DNA from: Hygrocybe punicea
Taxonomy: Eukaryota > Basidiomycota > Agaricomycetes > Agaricales > Hygrophoraceae
Reading direction: 5' to 3'
NCBI GenBank assembly: GCA_963556145.1
Contig: OY744472.1
Span: 806,001 to 870,000, forward strand
Length of the DNA stretch: 64,000 bases
Shown in pieces: positions 33,261 through 44,238 of this stretch. The position numbers were made by a program, and so were the translations under genes. Numbering within the stretch: the first letter of the stretch is position 1; the number at the start of each line of letters is the position of its first letter. The notes under the pieces were generated by a model. It made no database searches, was not told where the DNA came from, and saw only the letters and a program-made list of their open reading frames with translations.

Positions 33261-34249
33261 TTAGAGTTGACATCAACTGTCCAATTGTCTAAATTTCCTC
33301 ACTGCTCAAACCAGATGATATTGCCATATATACAGGAACATTCAGTGCTATAGTATGCTTCTTCACATTGCATAGTACAATCAAAGGGGATGCAGGAAAA
33401 GGAATGAATCCGAAAGACCCCTTGTCAATCGAGATCCAGAGTGGGTGATCAGCATATTGGTGATCTGATAATTGTCTGTTGTAAGTAGCAGCAGTAGATG
33501 GAATCCGATATCTGGGTAGTAATGAAGTGATTTCAAAATATCCAAGTTGGTGTCATTGAAGATCTATTGATTTTCTTTTTAGAGGCCCATAGCCTTGTCT
33601 ACATCAGGGGTATCCTTCCCATGCATGAGCAACAGAACGCCTTGAAACATATTGAAGTCAGTCAAGAAGAACATTGAGTTGACCCTCAAAGTTGAGGACA
33701 TCTGTGACTCACCAATAGTGATCATAACCGGATCTGGATCCGATTCCGATGAGTTACCGAAGTAATCGGAACCCAAGTTGCTGTTCTGGTTCCGGATACT
33801 TGTTAATATCTAATCCTCTACTTGTTGCTACTCATGTCAAAATTATATGGGACCTCAATGCTTTATGGTCATGTATGGACGACTGCGGAACCAGTGGTGA
33901 GTATTTGGATCAAGCACCTTTATTGGTGTTGAAACCCAATTATGATAATGGACAGTTATTGTTCTCCCATACCAAACAGAACCTCATGGTCACAGCAATA
34001 ATATAGGTTATATGTGTTAGAGCGACTTCAGCCCAATTCTCACTATCCACCTGAGATTAAAGTAGAGTACATTCATAGATCATCAATTTCTGGATCTGGA
34101 ACATGTACCATACCACCGGAAACCCTAGTCTATCTTTTCACTCCAACCAACAGCTCTTGGACTTTTGGAAGTAAAGTATCTACATGAGATACGAATATTT
34201 CCTCGTTCCTCAGCGAACCACCCCAACCGGTTGATGATGAAACATGAAG
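33261..34249. repeat. Non-coding region with dispersed repeat D, copy 1
   Basis: No gene recognised. About 33720-33970 matches the inverse of about 40110-40390: GATTCCGATGAGT and GGTTCCGGATAC, TTGTTGCTACTCATGT, TTTATGGTCATGTATGGAC, and GCACCTTTATTGGTGTTGAAA. Both copies start in CCGG-rich sequence like that near hAT ends, so this may be a non-autonomous element remnant. Confidence 0.55.
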
Positions 34250-34985
34250 TTCCATCAACTGCTTCATTGCCGAAAGATTGAGTATTGCCTGCTCCACGTA
34301 AGTGGGTCCTGGAATTGTGGACTGAATTTTGAATGTTGGTTATTCAAGGATAAGAGAGTATGGTGTAAATAACTCACAGGGTGAGTTCCCCAACCATCCT
34401 GCACAGTAACCAGCACACTTCCATCTTCCAACTCCTCCCCCAAACCCAAACTGCCTGCGTCGTATTCCTCGATTAGCCGAAGCTGTTCTTCGGTAAAACT
34501 TTTCATATGGCATATTTCCAGAGACTGGATGTTGGGGAAGTGGTTTGACAATAGATTCATGATGTTTCTTGCATTTATCACCTTGTTGCAAAAGTGATCT
34601 TCGTAGGTTATCGTGTCGTTCTTGACCATTTTGAAAATGTCTCCAGCTTGATTCAAAGCCACTCCCATGGAATAGCACCAGCGTAAGATGTTGGTCTTAT
34701 CCATTGGCAGGGTTATTCGCAGTTTCTTCACAGAACCCCAACTATTTGGGTTCTGGAGAAGAAGCTGGAATAAAATCAGCTCCGAATGTTGTAGTCCAAT
34801 GACAACGAAGTTGAAGATGAAGCGACAGGTTATTTCCTTGAATGTTTCAGAGACCTCCTGAAGCACCAGGAAGTCCAACAAATTTATCGTACCCTCCATC
34901 CATAGCATTTGAATGATGAAGTAAACGATATCGTACGGAAGTGTTCCGTGGTCTGGGGGGAATGTCTGTTAGTAAATGAACCCTG
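34250..34985 (-). CDS. F-box-like protein, probably partial
   Basis: The N-terminal part reads HGTLPYDIVYFIIQMLW, then LDFLVLQEVSETFKEITCRF, which has the LP-x-[DE]-[IL] and later VS-x-x-F pattern of an F-box (binding SKP1 in SCF ubiquitin ligases). After it come helical, Leu-rich segments such as VKKLRITLPMDKTNILRWCY and LSNHFPNIQSLEICHMKSF, compatible with degenerate leucine-rich repeats. The long ORF is 34908-34264; the upstream exon edge is near 34985 and an intron probably begins near 34379. The 3' end is uncertain. Confidence 0.5.
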
Positions 34986-35329
34986 AATTCAGGAGTAGTG
35001 AGTGCTTTACTGATAGGGTCCATTCTTGTTCTTGTAGAGTAGGCTGGTTAAGTAATGGTGTTAGGTTATGCTTTTGACTGGCACACTCTTGAGAAAATTT
35101 CGGTCTCACGTGCTCAGTTGAAGTCCAATCATGGAAAAGTAAACAATTATCAAACAATATATTCTTGTAACCCTCCATAAATCAATGGGTAGGAGCGGCA
35201 TCAAATTATGTTTGTTCCGAAAACATGTCTTCAGCTCCTGGAAATTTTTCACCGCTCCGATTCCATAATGTGGACCCTCAGTTTCTAGTTTGTCTTTGAC
35301 CAATAAAATGGACATTGTTAATGAACATA

Positions 35330-35475
35330 CTACCATGCACTGGCCGTCACAGATGAAATCTCAGAATTTTGGTCTTTAAATCTGATGGCTAGATCCGAAA
35401 ATCTAGTTCAAATGAAGCCAGTCATCATCATCATCTGCTGGCATAATCATTATTTCACTGCCTGTTTTGAAATAC
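35330..35475 (+). pseudogene. Duplicated fragment of the Ulp1-like protease gene
   Basis: About 140 bp matches 42915-43060 almost base for base, including the segment TDEISEFWSLNLMARSEN and IIIICWHNHYFTACF around the catalytic His. At the position where the large gene has TGA (43031), this copy has TGG (Trp). The match ends after HYFTACFE. There is no surrounding gene, so it is an isolated fragment. Confidence 0.85.
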
Positions 35476-35657
35476 AGCATGGGTTCTAGTGTACTTACCA
35501 TTTACAGTATACATCATCAAATTTTCACAACATAGTAGACTCTTGGTTCTTGCCTACCATCAGTGAACTCTTTTTTACCACAAAGACAGCATACTGGGTC
35601 ACCTCTGAAACCAGTGCCGGTTCCGGTCAGCTGCATTTATATATATATATATTTTGC

Positions 35658-35850
35658 ACTTTTATAATTTACCAGAGAAGACCACTACTAGCCCTTCACC
35701 CTGCAATTTATGTCTGTTCCCATCCATATTCAACTAACTCCCTCTCTTACGCATATAATTCGTCGAAACTTGTATTACTGAAATTCAATAACTGAAAACA
35801 TAAAGCTTAGCTTCAGCTGTTTCTTTGTCTGAGTAGTTGTCGGGTGAGAG
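35658..35850 (+). repeat. Dispersed repeat, copy 2 (pair with 16680)
   Basis: Diverged match to 16680-16870. An (AT)n run at about 35638-35652 precedes it. Confidence 0.7.
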
Positions 35851-35880
35851 CAGTAAACAGACCGGTTCCGTATACCGTAC

Positions 35881-36530
35881 TTGGAATCGGAATCGGCTGT
35901 GCTTCCTTTTCGGACGCGTTTGCTTGCTCCTCCTTCCTCTGCACCCATGCCCCCTCTTCTCCCCATGCGGCAGCATTCTCCTCTCTGCAACATCCCCGTA
36001 GACATCCTTGAAAATGTCGCTCTTGAGATCGCCCTCACAGAACTCTGTGGGTCTAGTGTGTCCTTGACACCCCTTTTTTGTTCCTGCAAACACATCAACT
36101 CTGTTCTGGCCTTCGGCAGTTCAAACACTCTATACGCGCGCATATTCAAGAGCAAGTTCGACGTCGGCGCTCCCGCCTGTCGCTTCGGCAGTACTGTCCT
36201 CGAGAACGAGCCATTGGCCAGTCAGCTGTACAAGTACTACCTCACACTTCAACACATTCGCCATGGTGACATCTTCTCGCCCCACATCCTCGAAACATTC
36301 TGGACATCCTTCCTGATGCTCTTGGATAATGATGGGAAAAACAGATGCCAATTGGAGCGGGTCGGTTTGGAAAATTTCATGGGCAGGTTTGTCAGAACCA
36401 GGATATACGAGAGCCGGTGGGGAAACAACGGCTGGCCCGCAGACAATGCTGTCAATGACTCACACCTTTCACACCTTTCTTCATCCTGGGTTTTGTTTCA
36501 GCCTCGAAATCTTCATCACTGTCAATAAAT
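35881..36530 (+). CDS. F-box domain protein, shortened
   Basis: A 215-codon ORF. After a Pro-rich start the F-box region reads CNIPVDILENVALEIALTEL, then LTPLFCSCKHINSVLAFGSS and NTLYARIFKSKFDVGA, which closely follows the pattern of the large agaricomycete F-box family. The similarity continues through LYKYYLTLQHIRHGDIFSPH and NDGKNRCQLERVGLENF to NGWPADNAVND and then stops; family members as I recall them are longer. The role would be substrate recognition in an SCF ubiquitin ligase. It overlaps the tail of the minus-strand gene at 36452, so the 3' end may be lost or spliced. Confidence 0.7.
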
Positions 36531-37166
36531 CTCCTCTTCTTGTCGACTGCTTTATGGCTAATTCTTGCGCGCCGCTTGCCAAACCTCTTCTTTGAATCTT
36601 GCGCAATAATGACATCAGAATCGCTACTTCCGCAAGATGGTGGAATCTGGGGGCTGTTAGACGCCAGGGCTACAACCACTGTGGTGCTGAAATGTAATAA
36701 CTTCCAGAAAACCATCTGGATTATTACTCGCCTTCTGGAATCCTCAACCACCACATGTTCTCCCCTACATGCTCTTCATCGGTCACATCTTTACTATACT
36801 GGGGTTCCTCTTTGATCAACTGGTCGTCAGTGCGGATCTCGAGTAAATCTTATTTTCTGACATCGTCGGTTTCGACCTTCAAGACAAGTCGCCTTAGGCT
36901 GAAGAGAATCCTTGGGAATCGGATGCCAGGTTCATTCGAGACTTTAACAAAGACTGTTTCGGCATTCAGCTGTATGAGGGATAAAAATCAAAGCATACTA
37001 CATAACCAAACCCACTTACATGTTCATCCAGGAGTCCATCGTAGATTCTTTGGAGGGCATCAGTACAGGAGCCGTCCATTCGGGTTGTTGCATCGATAAT
37101 TTTCTTGACGCGTGCAGCAATGCGGTTGAGAGTCTTCTGGGTTGAGAACATTGGGTGCGGTGGCAA
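36452..37166 (-). CDS. Unrecognised gene with acidic/basic C-terminus
   Basis: Starts MPPHPMFSTQKTLNRIAARV at 37166. Segments MDGSCTDALQRIYDGLLDEH, then SNEPGIRFPRILFSLRRLVL, and finally SSDSDVIIAQDSKKRFGKRR with a Lys- and Asp-rich end can be joined by plausible introns. One in-frame TGA lies near 36859, so it may be decayed. No domain recognised. It overlaps the F-box gene tail to tail. Confidence 0.35.
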
Positions 37167-37404
37167 AAATGGTTCATTCAGTTCCGCTGGCCTTGGTCAC
37201 GTGTTAGTTAGTTACCTTTTTTTATACCTCGCCAGCAACACCCAAGCTTTATCATGCTGTTCAGCCTAAACGACCTGCTAACCATACTTCGTTTGTACAA
37301 AACTAGAGTAAGTAAAGGTATAAGGGCGGATCTATCGGAAGGGCACGTCCAATATATAACGGTAAGCCAGTCAACTGAGCTATCGAGTAGCTGATAAAAA
37401 TGGC

Positions 37405-38418
37405 ATGTTTCATCTTAAGTCAATCCTTACTTTGGTAACTGATGTGATTACGGAAGCGGAAGCAAAGGGCAACGCCAACTTAGAGGATAAGATAGAACTA
37501 GAAATCCCGGAGCCTCCTCCCGGCTTACCGTCGGTAAAGGAGATGATGGAGGAGCAGAAGCGTGGCAATGCAAACTTAGATGACAAGGTAGAACAGGACA
37601 TCCCAGAGCCTCCTCCCAGCTTACTGTCTGTAAAGGAGACGATGATGATGGTGGGGGAGCAGAAGTGTGACGACGCAAACTTGGAAGACAATTCAGAACT
37701 GGAAATCCTGGAGCCTCCTCCCGGCTTACCGTCGGTAAAGGAGAAGCGTGGGTCCTAATTAACACGCATAGGAAAAAAAATTAAACAGGCCATATTCTCT
37801 AGATGTTGCATATGATTTCCTTGGGGCTGTACAATATGAAGCCAGACAAGGATCCGTGGCAGAGACGATGAAGACGGTGGGGGAGCGGAAGTGTGGCAAA
37901 GCAAACTTAGAAGACGAGGTAGAACTGGAACCTCCTCCCGGCTTACTGTCAGTAAAGCGGAAGCGTCAGTCACAATATGAAGCCGGACAAGGATCCATGG
38001 CAGAAGCCGGACAAGGGTCCGTGGCAGATGTGAGTGATCACAGTTGGTGGTCTACACAGTCTGATTTCAGGTTAAGAACAACATCACGGAAGAGACTTCT
38101 CTCTACTGCTTCCTCAAGTGGAAAAATGACAACGACAATCTTGGCTGCAAGAAGGTTGCGAGAATCAGCACGGAAGCTGACCAAATCAGTCTATTGAATT
38201 ATCACATCAACCTCCTGCTTCTGTTGTTGGAGAAACGCGATGACCATAAAATTAAGCAAGCTGCTGGATTCCTGCGAGGAAGCCTCGATATGGATGGTGA
38301 AGGATGTTCGACGGTGGTGGAACACCACTTAAATAGGTTGCAGTACTTGGCCGGTGGGGATCCCGACAAGGTGCAAAAGGCCACAAGAATGTTGCGGGCC
38401 TGCATCAAGTATGTGTAA
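37405..38418 (+). CDS. Unknown protein with PPPGLPSVKE repeats
   Basis: Four repeats of about 30 residues carry the core ANLEDKIELEIPEPPPGLPS, spread over 37465-37740 and 37880-37960. A second short repeat (YEAGQGSMA, EAGQGSVAD) follows. An intron at 38030-38070 (GTGAGT to TTTCAG) joins to a helical C-terminal exon (38071-38418) reading ETSLYCFLKWKNDNDN and INLLLLLLEKRDDHKIKQAA. Between 37759 and 37856 the frame is interrupted by about 80 bp that may be an intron or insertion. I recognise no family. Confidence 0.5.
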
Positions 38419-38706
38419 ATACAATCCTGCTGCCATGTTATGATATGTCATTTCGCGGTGTCCCTGTCTTATGTACAAAATGTTTTTAAATATAAAATAT
38501 ATTTAATGGAAAACCAGGCGATGTTGACAAGATCTCCTATGATGGCAGCTGGTGAACTCGTTGAAAGCGGCGGGACTCTTCAGCTCTTGACGCTCCAAAT
38601 TCCGGGAAATGGAAGACGCCATTACTGTTCAAGCTGCATTTGAAAAGGGAAGAATGAGTAACAGTCGGCGTGGATATTGACAACAATGATTAGCGTTTGA
38701 TGATCA

Positions 38707-39460
38707 TTGCCCACATTCCCTTCAAACTTCGCCTCACCCAACTCACTGCCGGACCCCGATGCACTCATTTCCATCATTTCTAAAGAGTACGACCGTCAGA
38801 AATCCCAGCATGCTCGCCGGAGTGGTGTGAAAGGGCCGAAAAATGGTGATGATGAGGCCTTGGCTTTTATACCTGGCACAAAGAAGAATTGAACACCAAG
38901 AAAGGCAAATGTACCTGTTGGAACTGTGGCGAAGAGGGCCACCTTCGACGAAATTGTCTGAAGCCTAAGAAGGAACAAGGAGCATCTGACTCCAAGTCCA
39001 GCAGCACAGCACATGTTTCTGTGGCTTCCGATTTGGTTAGTGATCAAGCCTTCGGCATTGAAGAACCCTCGGACTCTGACAGCATGCCCGAACCGTCTCC
39101 GACTCTGATGCTTGGGAGAGCGACGATGATGATGACAAGGATTGTGGTGATGGTGCTGATTTGTTTTTCAGACATGGGAGATGATGTTGATGAGATAGCT
39201 GATGGCGATGAAGTTGACTGGAGTGATGTTAGTTCGTTTGTCGAAAGGGCTTCTGTAATGCCAAGTGCTGAGCATTGGGATTCTCTCCAAGATGCGCTAT
39301 ATGCCACCAGTGATGTCAACAAGGTTGCTGAACCTTCAGATGAGCCGAACTCTTCCAACTGACCTGTTATTGAACTCAATGACTCAGGCTGCACTCGTCA
39401 CATCTCACCCTATCGTCATAACTTCACCTCCCTGGCTGAAATACCTTTGGTTATTGGCTA
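38707..39460 (+). pseudogene. Ty1/copia gag-pol remnant
   Basis: A zinc knuckle (CWNCGEEGHLRRNCLKPK) is followed, after an acidic linker, by a retropepsin start ELNDSGCTRHISPYRHNF with the catalytic DSG, the order and wording of Ty1/copia Gag-Pol. An upstream piece (EYDRQKSQHARRSGVKGP) in another frame is likely the Gag C-terminus. There is a frameshift near 38890 and a TGA at 39361. Integrase, reverse transcriptase and LTRs are not seen. Confidence 0.8.
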
Positions 39461-39619
39461 CTACAATGATGCAATGATGGCAGAGATTTGGACAGGACAA
39501 CAACAAGGACAAAGATCGAGACTACAGACGGTTATGGTAACCAATATGCCAGGACAGGTTAGACAGAGAAAAGTGACCTCCACCTCTCCTCCTAGTGAGC
39601 CGCATCGCCACATCGATTG

Positions 39620-39905
39620 ACATATGCTTGAAATTGCTAGGAAATTGAGGGGGGAGGGCATAGGTGCATGGTTCAAACCTACAGTGAATCTTCTAATAGA
39701 AAATTAAAATTAGAAAAATTTGCAAAGGGACTTACAAAACTATGAGAGAGACAAAATTTCTCTGTAACCATTCTTCATGTGCTGTGCTGGCTCAAGCTTC
39801 AGTATGCTTCATAATTAATGCTGATAAAAATCACTTACAAGCCATTCTGTTGCACAAGAGCTAAATGTGCGATTTTTGCACAAACTTCAGCTAGGAGTAC
39901 TTAAA
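39620..39905 (+). repeat. SINE-like repeat, copy 2
   Basis: Contains TTGCTAGGAAATTGAG, then a B-box match GGTTCAAACC (about 39670), then the same 3' segment as copy 1 (CTATGAGAGAGACAAAA to ACTTACAAGCC). Shorter than copy 1. Confidence 0.45.
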
Positions 39906-40039
39906 ACTTAAATTACAATGGCGAACCATGGTCACTGCTGATAGTGATGTTTATTTGATTTCCATGGACGTGGTTACAGGTTGAATGGCTTGCATTGAGG
40001 AGGTTAGGTTCACAAGACATAAATAGGGTTAGGCACATC

Positions 40040-40390
40040 GCAGTACTTTGGGGAAGTTCTGGAAGTTCCTCAGGCAACTCTCTGTTTCTGAATACCCAAC
40101 TTTAAAAACCAATAAAGGTACTCGATACAAATTCTCAGAAGCGGTTCCACATGGTCATGACGTGCAGACCATATTTTCAAAACCAATAAAGGTGCTAAAT
40201 CTGAATACTCAGAACTGGTTCCGCATGGTCCATACATGACATACTGACCATAAAACATTAGAATCTTAACATGAGTAGCAACGAGTAAATGAACTCATGG
40301 GAAAAGGTTGGGCTTTCAACATGTATGCGAAACCGGAACAGCATCCGTGTTCCAGTGACTTCGGGAATCGGAACCGGTTATGATCACTAT
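40040..40390 (-). repeat. Dispersed repeat D, copy 2
   Basis: Inverse match to 33720-33970. It also contains an internal tandem: GCACCTTTATTGGTTTTGAAA-like and GTACCTTTATTGGTTTTAAA units about 78 bp apart. The region 39906-40616 otherwise has no recognised gene. Confidence 0.55.
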
Positions 40391-43300
40391 AAGTGGGCGG
40401 TGGGGCCTGAAGACACACTTAGAGAAATCAATAAAAAACTTATCTTGGCAGTGAGAGTGGGCACACCACTCTTTGCCAAGTCACCCAGTCTGGATCTAGA
40501 TTGAAACTCGCCATCAGAACTGGAGCCCACTGCAAGGGTTTTCTTTCTGTAACTGGTTATTCTATTCATCTTTTGTAGCTTACAACACGTGTAAATCAAC
40601 TCCCACGGTCATGTGAATGATAAAGAACATTAACTGTCACAGAAACAGCTCCTTTGAGACAATGAGGTCCAAAAAAATCCAAACTCCAGAGGAATTCTGG
40701 TTGCAGAATCCTGAAATACCAACCAAGATAGAAGCAACACCGATTATGCATGGAGAAACCCCGTCAGCCTCACAATGTCCTAGCCACATTGGCCAACCGA
40801 TCCGCTGTGCCTCCCAACCCCCTGGCCGAAAAATCATCACTCCAGAAGACTTTTGGAAAAAGAACCCAGACCTCCCTAAGGTCATCCACCCACCCTCATT
40901 GATTCTACACAAAGAATCCTCTACCATACTGGCACGAGATGAGTTATCAGCGAGTGAAGTTTATCACGAGTTATTGTTTCCTACCAGAGCACAAGAGTTT
41001 CCAGGTATGTTTTACCTATTATTATTTGAAGATATCATCATTCATTATGTACTCCTGCAATTTTCTGCAATTTTTATGGTAGACTTTGTTTCCACTGTGG
41101 AGAAATTGAACTTTCAAGGCACCTTAGCTGCACAAGGGGACCTGTTGACAGAGCTTAGTTGTAAAGCACAAGAGTTTCCAGGTATGTTTATGCCTACTAT
41201 CTTTCTGTAATACTTGCACACTCCTACAATGTTTGTACCCAAGGTTGTCTTGTTTCTGCTTTCAAGCGATTGAACATTGAGCAAACCTTAGCTCCACAAA
41301 AGGACCTGTTGACAGACATGGCAAACTCAGACCTCCTTGGAAATAAAAATAACTTTGAGCCCCAGTTGCCAGGTGTGTATAATTCTATAAAAGTAATAGT
41401 TTCTGTTCTGACATTAGAGAAGAGGAGGAGAAAAATAAATCTCTACTTGGGAGTCATTCGGTATCACACATGACACTGAGGGAGAAAGAGGAGGAGGAGG
41501 AGGAGGAGGAGGAGGATGAACTGCTATCTCGGGTTGACCTGGTGCTGTGGGAGAAGGACAAGGAGGAATTGTTGTCTGGAAGCAGTTTGGTATCACCAAC
41601 ACTGACGGAGAAGGAACAATTGCTGTCTGGGAGTCCATCTATAACCCAGGCAGAATTAGAAGGAGAAGAAGAGGTGGAATTGGAGCAATTATGTGAGCCA
41701 GTCCTATAATTACAACAAAGTTACTGATCCCACCATTGTGGATGTAGTGAACAAGTTGGAAATCATTCCAAGTCACGGTTAGTTACATTATTGGTGCTCC
41801 ATGAAAAATTGGATTGCTCAAGTGACCGAGTTCCAGGCATTCCACACCAGTGCAGCACTCCAATGCAAGAAAAATTCAAATTCAGAAAACCCTCCGTGGT
41901 TCCGAAACCTTCATTTCCGGTTCCTATCAAAAATAAATACTGGCAAGGACACAAAGTAACCAACGTTTCCCTTCTCTCAGATAGTGAAGACTTGGCCGGT
42001 AATCCTCTGTTAAAATTGCATGAACAGGCAGGGTTAATAGATATACCATCACTACCGGTAAATCAACCAAGCTCTATAGTGCAGACCTGTAAAGTCATGT
42101 TCCCAAATCACTTTGTCCTGTGTTAACTTTTGTCTAAGCAGGGGTAACATCTCAAACAGCAGAAACAGTTGATTCAAACAACCATGGACCTGCTGTTGGC
42201 AACAGTTCGAGACATGTCAGGTCTTTTAAGCCACGACCCCAGTGAGATCAACGACGCAGAGTTACGAATGTATCACTACTTTCTGGTGATGAAGTAGATG
42301 ATGAATTAGATGATGGAATCAGCAAGCCAGCATCGCAGGCAAGCTCAGTTGCAGGCTCAGAAAATGCACCGGAACCATCATCACCGGAACCATCGTCATC
42401 TTCGGAACCAGAGCTTGCCAAGCAAGATGGAGTTGCACAACTTTCTGGTGACGAATTTGATGATATAATCAGCAACCCAGCAAGCTCAGTTGAGGGCTCA
42501 GAACATGCTGCAGAAACATCGTCACCGGAATTATCTTCAGAACTATCCACTGTGTCAAGTGATGGCTCTGGTAGTCCCTATCAGGCATCAGCACAATGTC
42601 TCTCCCAAGCAGAGAATTTTGCAGAGACTTCCTCCATAGCAAGCAGAGATATGCCTCCAAGATCAATTATCCCTCTGGATAGTCACAGGAAGGCATACAG
42701 TTAGTCCACATGTCTCCGTTTTCTTTATCCCTAACACTTCTTCTTGGTATAGTGACCGTTTTCTCTAATCCAAGTTTGTGGGCTGTAGCTGTGGAAAATA
42801 TCGAAACCCTCAAGCCTGGTTGCTATGTGGAGGGTGCAATCATGAACATGTATCTTCTGATGGAGTGGTATAGGTGCAAAAAGGATTGACCCAGCTACTT
42901 TATGAATATCTTCAACAGTGCTGACCATGCACCAGCAGTTACAGACGAAATCTCAGAATTTTGGTCTTTAAATCTGATGGCTAGATCCGAAAATCCGGTT
43001 CAAATGAAGCCAGTCATCATCATCATCTGCTGACATAATCATTATTTCACCGCCTGTTTTGACTATTCAAGAAATATGGCATGGGTGTTTGGTTTTGATT
43101 TTTCTGTAAATGTAGAGATCTGGGCTCATGATACCGCCGATTGGTCTATTTGGGGCGGCCCAAGGTATTGGCTTAAAGTCAGCCAGCTATTCAGATGGTT
43201 ACCATCACCACAAGCAGTGTTAGTCATCTCTTGTGATTTCCCTCAGGTATGTGTGTATTTGCTGCATTGTTGATAGGAGAAGTTAACTTTGAGTTTAGAA

Positions 43301-44238
43301 TGGACATGATTGTGGTCCTTGGGCGACTTCTATTGCACTGGATATTATGTTGCATGGGTTAGACCATTACACAGAGACATGTCCAGCCCTGGAGTGCCCA
43401 CATGTTACCCGCACAAAACTTCTTGAAACTGTTTTGATGCATGCGTTTTCCTGTTACCAGTGGTGGAAATCAGGTATAGACAAGAAATGGCCGTATGAAC
43501 CCTCCCATGTTGCTCAAAAGTTGGTGGTCAATGGCTTTCACACCAGCCCTGTACCGAAAAATTTGCAAGTCATGCTGTCTTGCGTTCAGGACAGGTGCCG
43601 CATTTGTAAAGCTCAAAGAAATGCCAATTGGATTAGCCTATTTGGGGACAGTTCCGAATGTAAGGTCTAATTGTTATCTGCTAGTGAGCTGCTTACCAGG
43701 CTGGACTTCAGCGGAAACAGAGGCCCAAAGCCAGGATGAAAGTGAATCTAGCGATGACTCCTCCGATGCACGAGAGACCATTCCCAGAAACATAAAGAGG
43801 TTCAAGATGATGAAAGGTTGCCACAACCGTCAACTGACAAAGCCCCGTCATCCCAGATGCAAACACGGAGCCATTCCAGTTCCAGCAGTTGCATTTGTAC
43901 CGTTAGGGAGGCATTCGGATCTATTCAATGACTACTACGATGGCCCTACGATCGAAGATGCCATAGGTTACGCTAAACATTTGAATAATTTCCCTACCAA
44001 CCCCTATGCCACTCCAGTCTTGCGTTCCAGCTGGGAATACTTCAAAGACTATGGGTATCGGATATTACAAGATTTTGCTGTGCATTCAATTGTAAAGTGC
44101 CTATCTTGGTAGAAAATCATCTTCTTCCTGAAGTTGATCTGGTTAGTGATCCAGTCAGCGATACTTTGGTTATGTCTACAGCCACGTCTAAAAACGATCT
44201 TCTGGCAACCGATATTCGAAGGAAAGGTCTCCAGGACA

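Noticed and set aside
37310..37395. Possible tRNA gene on the minus strand (TAGCTCAGTTGACTGG resembles an A box)
   Set aside because: No acceptable B box and no closing acceptor or anticodon stems; at best a tRNA-like remnant.
43031..43033. TGA at the Ulp1 domain as a programmed recoding site (selenocysteine or readthrough)
   Set aside because: The duplicate at 35330-35475 has TGG at the same codon, so a simple G-to-A nonsense mutation explains it.
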